Made by a program: the position numbers and the translations under genes
Assembly: GCA_963707445.1 (NCBI GenBank)
Contig: CAVPPW010000018.1
Coordinates: 62,001-126,000 of the forward strand
Direction of reading: 5' to 3'
DNA length: 64,000 nt
Source of the DNA: JALORV01 sp963707445
GTDB taxonomy: Bacteria > Pseudomonadota > Gammaproteobacteria > Burkholderiales > Burkholderiaceae_F
In this document: positions 37,840 to 47,888 of the stretch, one piece after another
Layout: every line of letters starts with the position of its first letter
How positions within the stretch are numbered: the stretch's first letter is position 1
Notes under the pieces: model-generated
What the model saw: only the letters and a program-made list of their open reading frames with translations
What the model was told of the DNA's origin: nothing
The model's database searches: none

Positions 37840-39018
37840 ATGGCCGTCAAGACCATCGTCGCGGGCGTCGGCATGATCCCGTTCCGCAAGCCGGGCGACC
37901 ACCCGCCGTACTTCGAGATGGGCGCCGAAGCGGCGCGGCTCGCGCTGGCCGACGCGGGCATCGGCTACGCCGATGTGCAGCAGGCGTATGTCGGCTATGT
38001 CTATGGCGATTCGACCAGTGGGCAGCGCGCACTGTACGAGGTCGGGTTGACCGGTATCCCGATCGTCAACGTCAACAACAACTGCTCGACCGGCTCCACT
38101 GCGCTGTGGCTGGCGCGGCAGGCGATCGAGTCCGGCGCTGACTGCGTGCTGGCGCTCGGCTTCGAGCAGATGAAGCCAGGCGCGCTGGGCGCTGTCTTCA
38201 CCGACCGGCCGACACCGTTCGACCGCTTCGAAGATGTCACGAGCGAGCTCGTCGGCGAGCCGCAGATCCCGCTCGCGCTGCGCTATTTCGGCGGTGCCGG
38301 GCGCGAGCACATGCAGCGCTACGGCACGCCGCTCGAAACCTTCGCGCAGATCCGGGCCAAGGCGAGCCGTCATGCGGAGAACAATCCGCTCGCGCTGTTC
38401 CGCAAGGTCGTGACGGCCGAACAGGTCCTCGCCGACGTTCAGGTCTGGCCCGGCGTGATGACGCGACTGATGGCCTGCCCGCCGACCTGCGGAGCTGCCG
38501 CGGCAGTTCTGGTCTCCGAGGACTATGCCCGCCGCCGTGGCCTGGATTCGAAGGTCCGGATCCTCGCGCAGGCGATGACGACGGATTCGGCGAGCACCTT
38601 CGGCCGGTCGATGATCAGCCTGGTCGGCGCCGACATGGCCAAGGCTGCCGCCGATGCGGTCTACGAACAGGCCGGCATCGGACCCGCCGACATCGATGTC
38701 TGCGAGTTGCACGACTGCTTCGCGCACAACGAACTGATCAGCTACGAGGCCCTCGGTTTCTGCGCGCCGGGCGAAGCGGCTCGATTCGTCGCCGATGGAG
38801 ACAACACCTACGGTGGCTCGGTCGTGACCAATCCTTCGGGCGGCCTGCTGTCCAAAGGGCACCCTCTCGGCGCGACCGGGCTGGCGCAGTGCTTCGAACT
38901 GACACAGCAGTTGCGCGGTCGGGCCGAGGCCCGCCAGGTTGACGGCGCGCGGCTCGGGCTGCAGCACAACCTCGGACTCGGCGGCGCCTGCGTCGTCACC
39001 CTCTACGGCCGCGCCTGA
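37840..39018 (+). CDS. Thiolase-family (SCP-x-like) acyl-CoA acyltransferase
   Basis: 392 residues, intact, with AAGGAGAAATC before the ATG. The nucleophilic Cys is in NVNNNCSTGSTALWLARQAI. The second active-site segment is SGGLLSKGHPLGATGLAQCF with the conserved His. The second Cys position near the end is taken by LGLGGACVVTLYGRA. CELHDCFAHNELISYEALGF marks the lipid-transfer/SCP-x thiolase group. With the acyl-CoA dehydrogenase just upstream it probably cleaves beta-ketoacyl-CoA from a branched or cyclic substrate; the substrate is unknown. Confidence 0.9.
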   Translation: MAVKTIVAGVGMIPFRKPGDHPPYFEMGAEAARLALADAGIGYADVQQAYVGYVYGDSTSGQRALYEVGLTGIPIVNVNNNCSTGSTALWLARQAIESGADCVLALGFEQMKPGALGAVFTDRPTPFDRFEDVTSELVGEPQIPLALRYFGGAGREHMQRYGTPLETFAQIRAKASRHAENNPLALFRKVVTAEQVLADVQVWPGVMTRLMACPPTCGAAAAVLVSEDYARRRGLDSKVRILAQAMTTDSASTFGRSMISLVGADMAKAAADAVYEQAGIGPADIDVCELHDCFAHNELISYEALGFCAPGEAARFVADGDNTYGGSVVTNPSGGLLSKGHPLGATGLAQCFELTQQLRGRAEARQVDGARLGLQHNLGLGGACVVTLYGRA

Positions 39019-39041
39019 GCCCCGACATCTGCCGGGCCCGA

Positions 39042-39887
39042 TCAGCGCGGCGGAAACAGCCGCTCGCCGTTGCCGTGCGCGATGCGATCGGCAATCCCGC
39101 GCGGCAGCTGGCTAAGCCAGGCGCGGTAGCCTTCTATCAGCTCGCCATAGATCGCCCAGCGCTGCGGAATCCACGTGTCCGAGCCGATGACGAAGCGGTC
39201 CGGAAATGCCTCGAACAGCCCGCGCCATTCCGGTGTGATCTTTCCGTCCGCATCGACGATGCCGGCGCGGTAGGAGAGTTCGCAGACGAGTTGCGGGTGT
39301 GCACGCAGATAGGCGGCGACCTTCTGCGGCGGGGTCGAGAAGCCGGTGTGGGCCCAGATGATCTTCGCGTTCGGATCATGGCGGTACAGGATTTCGAGCG
39401 CCGCATCGTCGACGTGCGCGTGCAGCCAGAGTGCATGCCGGCGCGCGAATTCCACCGTGCGCCGGACGACGTCGCTCGCGGCCGCCTCGCCGCTCAGGTG
39501 GAACTCGCCAATGCCGACGTAATAGCCGCGTCGATACTCCTGCTCGAGCAGTTCCAGTACGGTCGGGTCGCTGAACCAGCGCTGCACATCGTCGCGCACG
39601 CGGTACGGCCGCAGGAATGGCACGACCCGAACGCTCCGCGTACTGCCGGCCTCCTTCACAAGCGCGTGCGTCCCATCGTTCGGGCGACTCGTCGCGAGGA
39701 TCGTCGCGACGCCGTTGGCGCGCATCAGCGCCAGCGCTTCGTCAACCGGAAGACGAAAACCGCTTTCCCAGTTCAAATGCAGATGCGCGTCGAACAGGCG
39801 GCCGTCATAACGAGCGACGCTCTGGGCGCCGGCGGCCATCGACAACAGGCCGAGCACCGCGTAGGCGAGGAAGCGAATTCGGCGCAT
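39042..39887 (-). CDS. Secreted amidohydrolase-family (TIM-barrel) protein
   Basis: 281 residues, intact. The signal peptide is MRRIRFLAYAVLGLLSMAAG followed by AQS. Metal-site motifs of the amidohydrolase_2 type are YDGRLFDAHLHLNWES (HxH), YVGIGEFHLSGEAA, LWLHAHVDDAALE, AKIIWAHTGFSTPPQKVAAY and DRFVIGSDTWIPQRWA (final Asp). These give the usual set of His and Asp ligands. Many relatives are cytosolic decarboxylases or lactonases; the export signal here is notable. Reaction unknown. Confidence 0.82.
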   Translation of the reverse strand: MRRIRFLAYAVLGLLSMAAGAQSVARYDGRLFDAHLHLNWESGFRLPVDEALALMRANGVATILATSRPNDGTHALVKEAGSTRSVRVVPFLRPYRVRDDVQRWFSDPTVLELLEQEYRRGYYVGIGEFHLSGEAAASDVVRRTVEFARRHALWLHAHVDDAALEILYRHDPNAKIIWAHTGFSTPPQKVAAYLRAHPQLVCELSYRAGIVDADGKITPEWRGLFEAFPDRFVIGSDTWIPQRWAIYGELIEGYRAWLSQLPRGIADRIAHGNGERLFPPR

Positions 39888-40293
39888 CGGACGTTCGAAT
39901 GAGGGCGCTCATCGTGCCATGGCACGGTTACATCCGGAGCGCCACGCCGCGGTTCATTCGGCTCGAGCCAAGCGTTATCGGGGAATGGCCGCGTGTAAGC
40001 GCTTCCCAATCAAACCGAATCGGATCCGACCTAGCTCCTTGGGTCAGTCATTCGGTGTACCGCATTCTTGGTATTAATGACTCGTTTCGCCAGATCCGGG
40101 CGTTCGAATTACCCTACAGGCAACGCCCCTTTAAGGGCGGGTCGGCACGCTCGCGCCGGCGGAGGTTCACAAGAATGAAACGAGCAGCGGAGACGGCCGC
40201 GCACCGGTTGACCGGCGCGGTGCAGGGAGGCGGTGTCGGAGTGCGTGAGGGCGCGGTATGGCCCTGTGCGCGATCGCCGATACCGGACGCGGC
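39888..40293. other. 406-base intergenic region
   Basis: It lies between two divergently transcribed genes (secreted amidohydrolase, minus; small membrane protein, plus). A short imperfect hairpin CGCCC-CTTTAA-GGGCG is at about 40123-40138. No gene or strong regulatory motif is seen. Confidence 0.4.
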
Positions 40294-40635
40294 ATGACCA
40301 ATTGGCATCCGCGCGAAATTGCGATCTCCGCCGGCATGGCCGCCCTCGGTGCGATGTGGATCTCGTCGGCATGGTCCGCCGGCGACTGGGCTCCGGCCCA
40401 CGACGTCGCGCTGAAACTGGCGTTCGCCTTTACCTGCTTCTCGGTCGTCGCGAACCCCTTCGTGCTGTTCGAGCGTCGTTCGTTCGCGCGGCTGTTTTCC
40501 GGCTATGAGCCGCGTTCGGTCGCGTTCGGATTTCTCGCAGCGATCGGCATCTTCTGCGCCCTCGCCGCGCTGCTGCTCTGGGTCGATCAAACCGCTGTTC
40601 AGCTGAGCCTGCCGGACGGGCGCGTGGCTCGCTAG
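40294..40635 (+). CDS. Small membrane protein of unknown function
   Basis: From ATG 40294 the product is 113 residues: MTNWHPREIAISAGMAALGA, a first hydrophobic stretch, then VALKLAFAFTCFSVVANPFV and VAFGFLAAIGIFCALAALLL. Three membrane segments are likely. No family recognised. Its stop overlaps the end of the convergent MFS gene by four bases. Confidence 0.55.
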   Translation: MTNWHPREIAISAGMAALGAMWISSAWSAGDWAPAHDVALKLAFAFTCFSVVANPFVLFERRSFARLFSGYEPRSVAFGFLAAIGIFCALAALLLWVDQTAVQLSLPDGRVAR

Positions 40636-42056
40636 GCTCGCCTCGCACGCTTCATGCCGCGGGCCGCGACCGCCGCTGCCGCGGTCAGAACGCCGAGCAG
40701 GACAAAAGCTTCGTGGAACGCCCGCAGCGAAGTCGGGCTGCCGGCGACTTCGAGTCGCCACGCGAGGAATACGCCAATCAGGCCCACGCCGGTGGCTCCG
40801 CCGAGCTGGCGCAGCAGGTTGATCATGCTGGTGCCCTGGGCCACGAGCGGCGCCTCGACGCCTTCCATCGCAGCGAGGTTCAGCGACGGCAGGATGCAGC
40901 CGAGGCCGATGCGCCCGACGCACCGCGAGCGCGGTGATCAGCATGAGCGCGGTGCCCCGGCCCACGATGAGCATCAGCACAAACGAGAGCGCGAGCAGAA
41001 CCAGTCCAGAGAAGATGAAGGTGGCGCGCGACGAAGGCGTCGAGCTGCGGCCGACCAGCGGGATCGTGATCGCGAGCACGATGCCGGCAGGCAGCAGCAC
41101 CGCGCCGGCCTGCGACGGCGGCAGCGACAATGCGATCTGCATGAACACCGGCAGCAGGTAGGTCGAGCCGAACAGCGCCGCGCCGTAGACGAACGCGACC
41201 AGCGCGCCGAGCGCGAAGCGGCGGTGACGGAAGAGGTCGAGCCGCATCAGCGGATGCGGCGTGCGCCGCTGGTGCCGGACGAAGGCCGCGAGCGTGCCGG
41301 CGCTGCAGCCGAGCAGTGCGAGCCCCGCTCCGGCGGAACCGCCATGCAGCAGCGCCAGCCCGTTCAGCCCCAGCAGGATCGTGATCGTCACCAGCACCAG
41401 GCCGATCAGGTCCAGTCGCACCCCGGTGGCATTCACCTCGGCGCCGCCCGGTGCGCTGTGCGGGAGCAGCTTCCACGCCAGCGGCAGCGCGAGCAGGCAG
41501 AACGGCGAGGCGACGAAGAAGATCGAGCGCCACCCGAACCACTCGACCAGCACGCCGCCGATGCTCGGCCCGAGCGCTGGCGCAAGCACGACGCCGAAGC
41601 CGAAGAGTCCCATCGCGCGGCCCTGCTCCTCCGGCTTGAAGCCGCGCAGGACGATGATCGCGGGGATCGGCTGCAGCACACCGGCGGCGAGCCCTTCGGT
41701 GACGCGCATCGCCAGCACCAGCTCATACGAATTCGAGAGGCCGCCGGCGATGCTGCCGGCGAGCAGCAGCCAGCACCGCGCCCACATAAGTCCGGCGGTA
41801 GCCGTGCCGTTCGAGCAGCCACGGCGTCAGCGGCATCGACGACCGTCATCGCCGCCATGAACCCCGCCGCCAGCCACTGCGCCCGCTCCTGCCCGAGCGT
41901 GAAGTGCTGGCTCATGTCCGGCACCGCGACGTTGACGATCGTCGAGGCCATGATCGACGCGATCGTGCCGAGCATGACCGTGCCGAGCGACAGCCAGCGG
42001 TAGCGCGGGCCGTAGCGGGCGCGCAGCGCGGCGAGTGACGAGGGCGGGGAAATCAT
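40632..42056 (-). CDS. MFS transporter, DHA2 (EmrB-like, 14-helix) drug-export family
   Basis: Proton-driven exporter of about 474 residues. The first helix is YRWLSLGTVMLGTIASIMAS with the TIVNVAVPDMSQHF block after it, which is the DHA2 N-terminal signature. Later segments are RVTEGLAAGVLQPIPAIIVL, FGFGVVLAPALGPSIGGVLV then EWFGWRSIFFV (motif C region), LIGLVLVTITILLGLNGLAL and STYLLPVFMQIALSLPPSQA. The end is INLLRQLGGATGVGLIGVFL and further helices to RGMKRARRA. Two one-base shifts (near 41820 and 40920) break it. No membrane-fusion partner gene is adjacent. Confidence 0.87.
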
Positions 42057-42143
42057 GAGCGGCGGACGCGCGTGAAGCGCGCCGCCATCATGCAACGGAC
42101 GTACCGCGGCAGGCGAAGCCGCGTCCCGCAGTGATTCAGGACC

Positions 42144-43031
42144 TCACGGCTTGGCGATCAGCGTGCTGTCGGGCACCTTGGTCCAGCTCTTGTCCGGGTT
42201 GAACACGTTCATCGCGCGGGCCGCGGCATCGGTGCCGGGGCCGAGGTCCTTCTGGTAGACATCGCCGTCGTGATTGACGATGAAGGTCATCACACCGGTG
42301 TCGTTGTACTTCGCCGGCCAGGCGACCGCGGCAAAGCCCTGCGTCATGTGGCCCTTGACGACATAGTCGCGGGCACCGCCGCGAGCGGCCGGACCCTGCG
42401 CCTTCAGGATGCGGAAGCGATAGCCGTGGTAGACGCCATCCTTCGTGTCGTTGCCGTACAGCGGACCGAGCGGACTGGCAGGATCGTTCGGCCAGTACAG
42501 TCCGTCGCGCTTGCCCGGCGTGCTGGCAAAACGCTGTGCGTACTCGAGCACGCCGTCGCTGTTGCGGTCGACCGTCGCGTAGTCCTTTTGCGCATCGTAG
42601 TAGGCGAGCAGTGCCTGCATCGCTGCAAGTTCGTTGCGCCCGATGCGCCGAATGCGCATTTCCTCGGCTCCGGCCCTGACGTCGAAGTGCCAACCGGCAC
42701 CCGATTTCACGATCGGGATAGGCAGGGTCCAGTCGTCAGGCCCGACGGCCAGGGCTGCAAGGTCCGGCGAACCGGTCAGGATCTTGCGGCCCTTGGACGA
42801 GGCGTAGAGGAACGCGGTCCGGGTTGCGTCGTCGACGCGTTCCGGGATGAAGCGCCGGAAGTCCGCGCCGAGCAGTTCCTTGAGCGCGTCATCGTCGTTG
42901 GTCGCAACCGCATCAATGAACGCGGTGCCGGCGGCCTCGGGCGTCGCGAAGGCTTTCTGCGCGCAGGCCATCGAGGGCAGTAGCAGCGAGGTCGCGAGCG
43001 CTGCAACGGCAACGGCGGATCTCAGTGTCAT
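42144..43031 (-). CDS. DUF2950-family secreted protein
   Basis: 295 residues, intact, from ATG 43029-43031. The signal peptide is MTLRSAVAVAALATSLLLPS, cleaved after MACAQ. Blocks typical of DUF2950 are FATPEAAGTAFIDAVATNDD, LKELLGADFRRFIPE, WHFDVRAGAEEMRIRRIGRN, ALLAYYDAQKDYATVDRNSD and the C-terminal VMTFIVNHDGDVYQKDLGPG. The function is unknown. It follows the DUF3300 gene 68 bases downstream, an arrangement seen repeatedly in proteobacteria, so the two probably act together in the envelope. Confidence 0.87.
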   Translation of the reverse strand: MTLRSAVAVAALATSLLLPSMACAQKAFATPEAAGTAFIDAVATNDDDALKELLGADFRRFIPERVDDATRTAFLYASSKGRKILTGSPDLAALAVGPDDWTLPIPIVKSGAGWHFDVRAGAEEMRIRRIGRNELAAMQALLAYYDAQKDYATVDRNSDGVLEYAQRFASTPGKRDGLYWPNDPASPLGPLYGNDTKDGVYHGYRFRILKAQGPAARGGARDYVVKGHMTQGFAAVAWPAKYNDTGVMTFIVNHDGDVYQKDLGPGTDAAARAMNVFNPDKSWTKVPDSTLIAKP

Positions 43032-43099
43032 CGGCAGTCCCGTGTGGTTCGTGGTTGGACTCGGGAAGGAAAAGCGGATCGATTTCATCGTCATCGCTC

Positions 43100-44517
43100 C
43101 TAGCGCCGCCCACCACCGCGTCCACCGCCACCGCCACCACCGCGTCCGCCGCCACCGCCACCACCGCGGGACGCTCCGCCGCCGGACGGACGGCTGGATG
43201 CAGACGAGCGCGATGCCGCGCTGTGACCGGTGCTTGCCTGTCCGCGATCGAATGACTGGCGCGTCTGGGCCGAGTTACCGGCACCCGAAAAGGCGCTGTC
43301 ACGATTGCCAGCCGAAGGCGAGGACCGGTCGAAACCGCCGCCGCCGCGATCCATATCTCGCGTCGACGCGCTCGGGCCTCCACCACCGAAGCCGCCCCGA
43401 TCACCTCCACCGGCGCCGCCGCCGCGGTCCACGTCTCGCGTGCTCGCGCTGGGGCCGCCGCGATCACCCGCTCGGTCACCGGCACGGTCGCCGGCGCGAT
43501 CACCGGTTCGATCGCCCGCCCGATCACCGGTGCGGTCGCCGGCGCGATCACCGGCCCGGTCACGTGAAGCAGCGCCGGTGTCAACGCCGCGGTCGCGCAG
43601 CGCCTGATCGGCGCGCGCCCGGTCGGAGTCACGTCCATCGTCTTTCCGCGGAAGTCCTGGCGGCCATCTGCACCGGCCTTGCGGTTGTCGAACTTGTCGC
43701 GGCTCGCCTGGTCGCGGTACGGCGCGCCCCCCCGGTTGTTGGCGTTGTGCTGCCAGTTGGAGTTGCTGATCTGGTTGTTCCGATTGATGTTGTTGTACTT
43801 GTTCACGTTGACGTTGACGTCGCCGCCGCCCCAGTTGCAGCCGCCCCAAAGGGCGCTGCCGACGCCGATCGCCACACCCCACGCAATGCCAGTCGCGAGT
43901 ACCGCGCCGCCGTAGTACCCGTATGGGGGCGGCCAGTAGTATGGCGGGTAGCTCGGGTACATCCATGGGCCATAGACGACGGCCGGGTTGTAGGTCGGCA
44001 CGTAGACGGCCTGCGGCTGCGCCGGCTCGATGATGATCTTCTGCTGCTCGACCGACACCTTCTGCTGCTCGTTGGTCTTGAGGTTGCCGGCCTTCTGCGC
44101 CGCGGCGCGCAGCCGCTGCACCGAATCCATCACATCGCTCGGCTGCGCGAGGAACGCATCGCCGATCTTTTGCACCTCATCCGGGTGCTCGGCCATCTGC
44201 TGTATCAGCGACGGGAACGCCACCAGCGACGTGACGGCGGGGTCCCAGCCCTCTTTTTCGGCCGCCGTGACCGCAGCGTCACCCTGCTGCTTTGGATTGG
44301 CCTTCGACCATGCCGCGGCAGACTTCACCTGCGTCGGATAGGTCGATGCCATCAGCACCTGCGCCAGCAGCGAATCCGGATACAGCGCGATCGGCGCCAG
44401 CATCTGGTCGAGCTGCTCGTTGCTGAACACCTTGGTCGGACTTTGCTGCGCGAAACTGGCGCCTGCGACCATCAGTGCCAGGACCCAGACCGCAATCCGC
44501 TGTATTGACTGCTTCAT
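43100..44517 (-). CDS. DUF3300-family secreted protein with repetitive Gly/Arg/Asp tail
   Basis: The signal peptide is MKQSIQRIAVWVLALMVAGA, cleaved near SFAQQ. The DUF3300 domain (residues 25-215) shows SNEQLDQMLAPIALYPDSLL, AQVLMASTYPTQVKSAAAWS and AVYVPTYNPAVVYGPWMYPS, then a Tyr/Pro/Gly stretch and an Asn-rich NVNVNKYNNINRNNQISNSN. After a one-base shift near 43630 the tail has about eight GDRA/GDRT tetrapeptides and two copies of GPSASTRDxDRGGG. It ends with an RGG-like glycine tract (GGGRGGGGGGGRGGGRR). Total about 472 residues. The basic, Gly-rich tail suggests binding to nucleic acid or cell-wall polymers, or a disordered role. Function unknown. Confidence 0.87.
43461..43565 (-). repeat. 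12-bp coding tandem repeat (GDRA/GDRT units)
   Basis: About eight consecutive 12-base units encode the tetrapeptide Arg-Ala/Thr-Gly-Asp in the DUF3300 tail. The units are similar but not identical (GATCACCGG, GGTCGCCGG variants on the plus strand). Copy number may vary between strains by slippage. Confidence 0.8.
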
Positions 44518-44614
44518 CCGTCCCCCTTGTGACCCGCGGTCGCCGACCGCAGTGCCGACGTTACATGATTCGGCCCAGCGCTTGCGCCGGGCAGTGATGC
44601 CCTAGCCGCACTGC

Positions 44615-47010
44615 TTAACGCAGCTGCTGCACCAGTGCGTTGACTTCAGGTTCGTTCGGAAATTCGGCCGCAAGGCGTCCGGCCGTGCGCCGGGCCGCGT
44701 CCTGCTGGCCGGCGTCGCGCTGCATGGTGGCCAGTGCCATCAGTACATCCCGGTTGGCCGGCCACCGCTGCGCCGCGCGTTCGAGCACCGCGATAGCCTC
44801 GCGCGCACGGCCGGTCGAGTTCAGGGCCACTGCATACACGTACGTGTAGCGCGGCTCGCCTGGTGCGAGCTGCACTGCGCGCTCCAGCGCCGATACCGCG
44901 GCCGGACCGATCGCCGAGGCGGACCAGCGTCAGCCCGAAGGCGTAATGCAGCGCCGCGTCCTTCGGCGCGTGAGCGAGACCCTGCTGCAGCAGCTGGCGC
45001 GCCTCGGCGTCGCGCTTCTGGGCGCGCAGGTCATCGGCGGCGTTCAGATACGCCGGCACGAACGCTGGATCGAGCGCGATCGCCTGCGCGAATGCGCGCC
45101 TGGGCCGCGTCGTGCCGCCGCAGCCGCGACTGGAAGGTGCCGAGCGCGACCCGCGCTTCGGGCCGATCGGCGGTGTAGCCAAGCGTCGCCAGGTACTCGT
45201 CCGCAGCGCGCTGCCAGGCGGCGCGCTGCTCGGCGGTGAGCGAGTCCTCGAAGCCGGCCGCTGCGCGAGCGGCTTCGATGCGCACCGCGAGTAGCGGATC
45301 CGAAAGCAGCGGCCCCAGCACGCGCGCCTGCTCGGGCGGCGGCAGCGACTCGGCCAGACGCACTGCCGCCAGCCGCAACAACGGCTGGGCATCGCGTGCT
45401 GCCCGCTGGGCGATGCCGGCATCCGATGTTCCAGCGGCTGCGAGACGCTCGAGCGCCGAGGCGCGCACGATCGGTGGCTGGCCGACGTCGTCCGCCAGCG
45501 CGGCCAGCGAAGCGGGGGCACCGGCCTGCCCGGCCTCGGCCGCGTGGAACGCCGAGGCGAAGCGTTGGAACCCTTGCGCGTCGCGGCCGAGCCAGCCGCG
45601 CACCGCGGCCGCAGCCCACTCCGCTGGGCGGTCGCGATGACAGGAATTGCAGGCGTTCGGCACGCCGAGCGCGGCCGACTGGTCCGGCCGCGGCACGCGC
45701 ATGCTGTGATCGCGCCGAGCGTCGACGACCATGTAGTTCGTCTGGGGCATGTGGCAGCCGACGCACTGCGCGCCCGCGGAGCCCGCCGCGATGATGGTGG
45801 TGCGCCGGCGTGTCGAATTTCCCCGGTGCGTGGCACTGGCCGCACACTGCATTGCCTTCGACCCGCAGCTTCTGCGAGTGCGGCTCGTGGCAGTCGCTGC
45901 AGGTCACGCCCCTGCGATGCATCCGGCTCTGCAGCCACGAGCCCCAGATGAATACTTCGTCGCGCTGCTGGCCGTCGACGTGATACAGCCCCGGCATCAG
46001 CAACGCCGGCAGGTAGTGGTCCATGAAGGGCTGCACCGGCGCGATAGCCCTCGGCGATCTGCGCGCGCCGCGCATGGCACTGCGCGCAGACCTCGATCTC
46101 GCGCTCGCTCGTGCGCTCGCGGCTGCGCGTCGCGTTGCCGGTCGCCGGGTCGATGCTCCAGCTGACGCCGCGCCGCTCGTCGAGCTGCACCGTCAGCCCC
46201 TTGCCCGGATCGGCGGACTTGCTGTCGGCCCACGCGACGTGCGCCGAGCCGGGGCCGTGACACGACTCGCAGCCGACCGAGATCTCGTTCCAGTGCGTCG
46301 CGAAGGCGTCCTTGGTCGCGTCGTAGCCCTTGGCGACCTGGCTCGAGTGACAGTCCGCGCACATGAAGTTCCAGTTCTGCGCACGCCGTGTCCAGTGCAG
46401 TTCGTCGCGGAAGTCGATCTTCTCGTCCGGGTACTGCCTGAACCAGCGCTGGCCGCCGGCATCCTTGGGCCGCGTATCCCAGGACACCGCGAGCGCCTGC
46501 AGGCGTCCGCCCGGCAGCTCGACCAGGTACTGCTGCAGCGGCTCGACGCCGAAGGTGTACTTGACTTCGAAGTCGGCGAGCTTGCCGTCGGGGCCGTCGG
46601 TGCGGACGAAGAACTTGCCGTCGCGCTTGAAGAAGTTCGATGTGACGCCTTGGTAGGTGAACTTCGCGTCGCTGAAGTCGCCGCGCACGGTCTCCGCGGT
46701 CGCGTGCTGCATTGCGCGCGCGTGCTGCGACGAGGTCCATGCGGCGTACTGCTGCGCGTGACAGGACTTGCAGGCCGGACTGCCGGCGAAGCTCGCGACG
46801 ACCGGCGTTGCGACGGAGGGAGCTTGGCGCTGGAGGGGTCGGTGCGCGCGTCAGCTGCCACGCGACCGCGGCGAGCAACACCCCGGCCGCGAATGCGGCG
46901 AGCACCCAGGCCCAGCGCGGCGACGTGCGCGCCTCGCTGCGCTCGACAGCAGGAGGCGGCGCGGGGACCGAAGCGGTCGTCGGGCGGTTGGGCTTGCGCT
47001 TCTTGCTCAC
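44615..47010 (-). CDS. Octahaem c-type cytochrome with C-terminal TPR/HEAT-like repeats
   Basis: It begins MSKKRKPNRPTTASVPAPPP with one N-terminal membrane anchor (WAWVLAAFAAGVLLAAVAWQ). Read across at least five single-base shifts it has eight CxxCH sites: PACKSCHAQQYAA, MCADCHSSQVAKG, GCESCHGPGSAHV, VCAQCHARRAQIA, TCSDCHEPHSQKL, VCGQCHAPGKFDT, QCVGCHMPQTNYM and ACNSCHRDRPAEW. A helical segment resembling HEAT repeats follows (PLLSDPLLAVRIEAARAAAG). TPRs then run to the C-terminus (YLNAADDLRAQKRDAEARQL, ALNSTGRAREAIAVLERAAQ). About 798 residues. The layout resembles the cytochrome c554/NapC-like multihaem proteins with TPR tails found in environmental bacteria. Electron partner unknown. Confidence 0.82.
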
Positions 47011-47187
47011 CGGAGAAACGACAGATTGCGGATGCGCGGAATCCTTCCGCGCATGTTACGGCCCACTGGCTGTGGACCCAGGCTTCAGCGAATGCGACCT
47101 TCGAGCAGCCGAACCGCGCGCCCGTAGCGCGGGCGAGCAGCAGCCTGACGGCGATCTCGTTCGCCGTCGGCCTGAATGCACCGAAGG

Positions 47188-47205
47188 CCGACCTTGCGGT
47201 CGGCT
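47188..47205 (-). terminator. Hairpin after the SYLF-domain gene
   Basis: A perfect 7-bp inverted repeat, GCCGACC (47188-47194) and GGTCGGC (47199-47205), with the 4-base loop TTGC. It starts nine bases beyond the SYLF gene stop on the minus strand. Followed by CTTC rather than a T run, so termination strength is uncertain. Confidence 0.45.
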
Positions 47206-47213
47206 CTGCCGCC

Positions 47214-47789
47214 TTACTTCGGATTGATCTTCGTGATCTTGTTGCCCTGCAGACCCAGGCCGGCCATCAGGCCCTGCTGGCTGAAGATGAAGGCGTAGAT
47301 GTCGTCCTTCATCGTCGTCGTCGTCGTCGACTTCGCCTTGCCCTCGTCCATCACGACTACGGTCGGGCCGACGCCGACTTCGAAACCCGCTGCGGTGTCG
47401 AGCGACTTCAGCGCGGCGTCGTTCATGAAGAACATCGCGTAGCCGAATTGCTGCGCCCCGGCCTGCAGGCCGCTCGAAACGCCGGTCGTGTTGTAGTAGC
47501 CCACGGCCTTGCCGCCCTTGAGCAGAGCACCGTCGCCGTATTGGCCGCCGACGCCCAAGCCGGCTTTCGTGACCTTCGGGAATACGAGAATCGCTTTCGC
47601 CTTCTCGCCGAGCGCCTTGGCGGCCGGAACCTTGGCGTAGAGGTTCTTCAGCGCCTGGTTGGCATCGCGGCTGAGTTCGGCCGCCGACGCCGCCATGGCC
47701 GGCGCGGCCGGTGCGAGCACCAGGACGGTGGTCGAAGCAGCTGTGGCGATCCCCCGCATCAGCCATTGAGCATATGTCCGAGCATTCAT
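47214..47789 (-). CDS. SYLF/Ysc84-type lipid-binding domain protein, secreted
   Basis: 191 residues from ATG 47787-47789, intact. Signal peptide MNARTYAQWLMRGIATAAST then AMAASAAEL. The SYLF domain is evident: AKAILVFPKVTKAGLGVGGQ, YGDGALLKGGKAVGYYNTTG, SSGLQAGAQQFGYAMFFMND and SLDTAAGFEVGVGPTVVVMD, ending GLQGNKITKINPK. SYLF domains bind phosphoinositides in eukaryotes; in bacteria they occur in exported proteins of unknown role. Stands alone between the multihaem cytochrome gene and aqpZ. Confidence 0.87.
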   Translation of the reverse strand: MNARTYAQWLMRGIATAASTTVLVLAPAAPAMAASAAELSRDANQALKNLYAKVPAAKALGEKAKAILVFPKVTKAGLGVGGQYGDGALLKGGKAVGYYNTTGVSSGLQAGAQQFGYAMFFMNDAALKSLDTAAGFEVGVGPTVVVMDEGKAKSTTTTTMKDDIYAFIFSQQGLMAGLGLQGNKITKINPK

Positions 47790-47888
47790 TGCGCTTCCCT
47801 CGCTGTTGTTGGTTGTTGACGAGCCTCTCCCAGCCGGCAAGTCCCCTTCATTTTGCCGCCGAAACCCATTCGTGCGTTCGCCTGGCCC

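Noticed and set aside
37156..38967. 603-codon open frame antisense to the acyl-CoA dehydrogenase and thiolase genes
   Set aside because: The plus-strand proteins carry full family motifs; the antisense product has no recognisable motif or hydrophobic pattern.
40123..40138. Hairpin CGCCC-CTTTAA-GGGCG as a terminator
   Set aside because: Only five base pairs, no T run, and it lies between divergent genes where no terminator is expected.
40654..42003. 449-codon Gln/Arg/Glu-rich plus-strand frame
   Set aside because: Antisense of the MFS transporter; the Gln/Arg/Glu bias is the complement of membrane-protein codons.
43461..43565. CRISPR-like spaced repeats
   Set aside because: Units are 12 bp, contiguous, in frame and coding for a tetrapeptide; no spacers and no cas genes.
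42847..44508. 553-codon plus-strand frame over the DUF3300 gene
   Set aside because: Shadow of a GC-rich repetitive gene on the other strand.
46023..47819. 598-codon plus-strand open frame over the octahaem cytochrome and SYLF genes
   Set aside because: It runs across two well-supported minus-strand genes; its Arg/Ala-rich content is a shadow.
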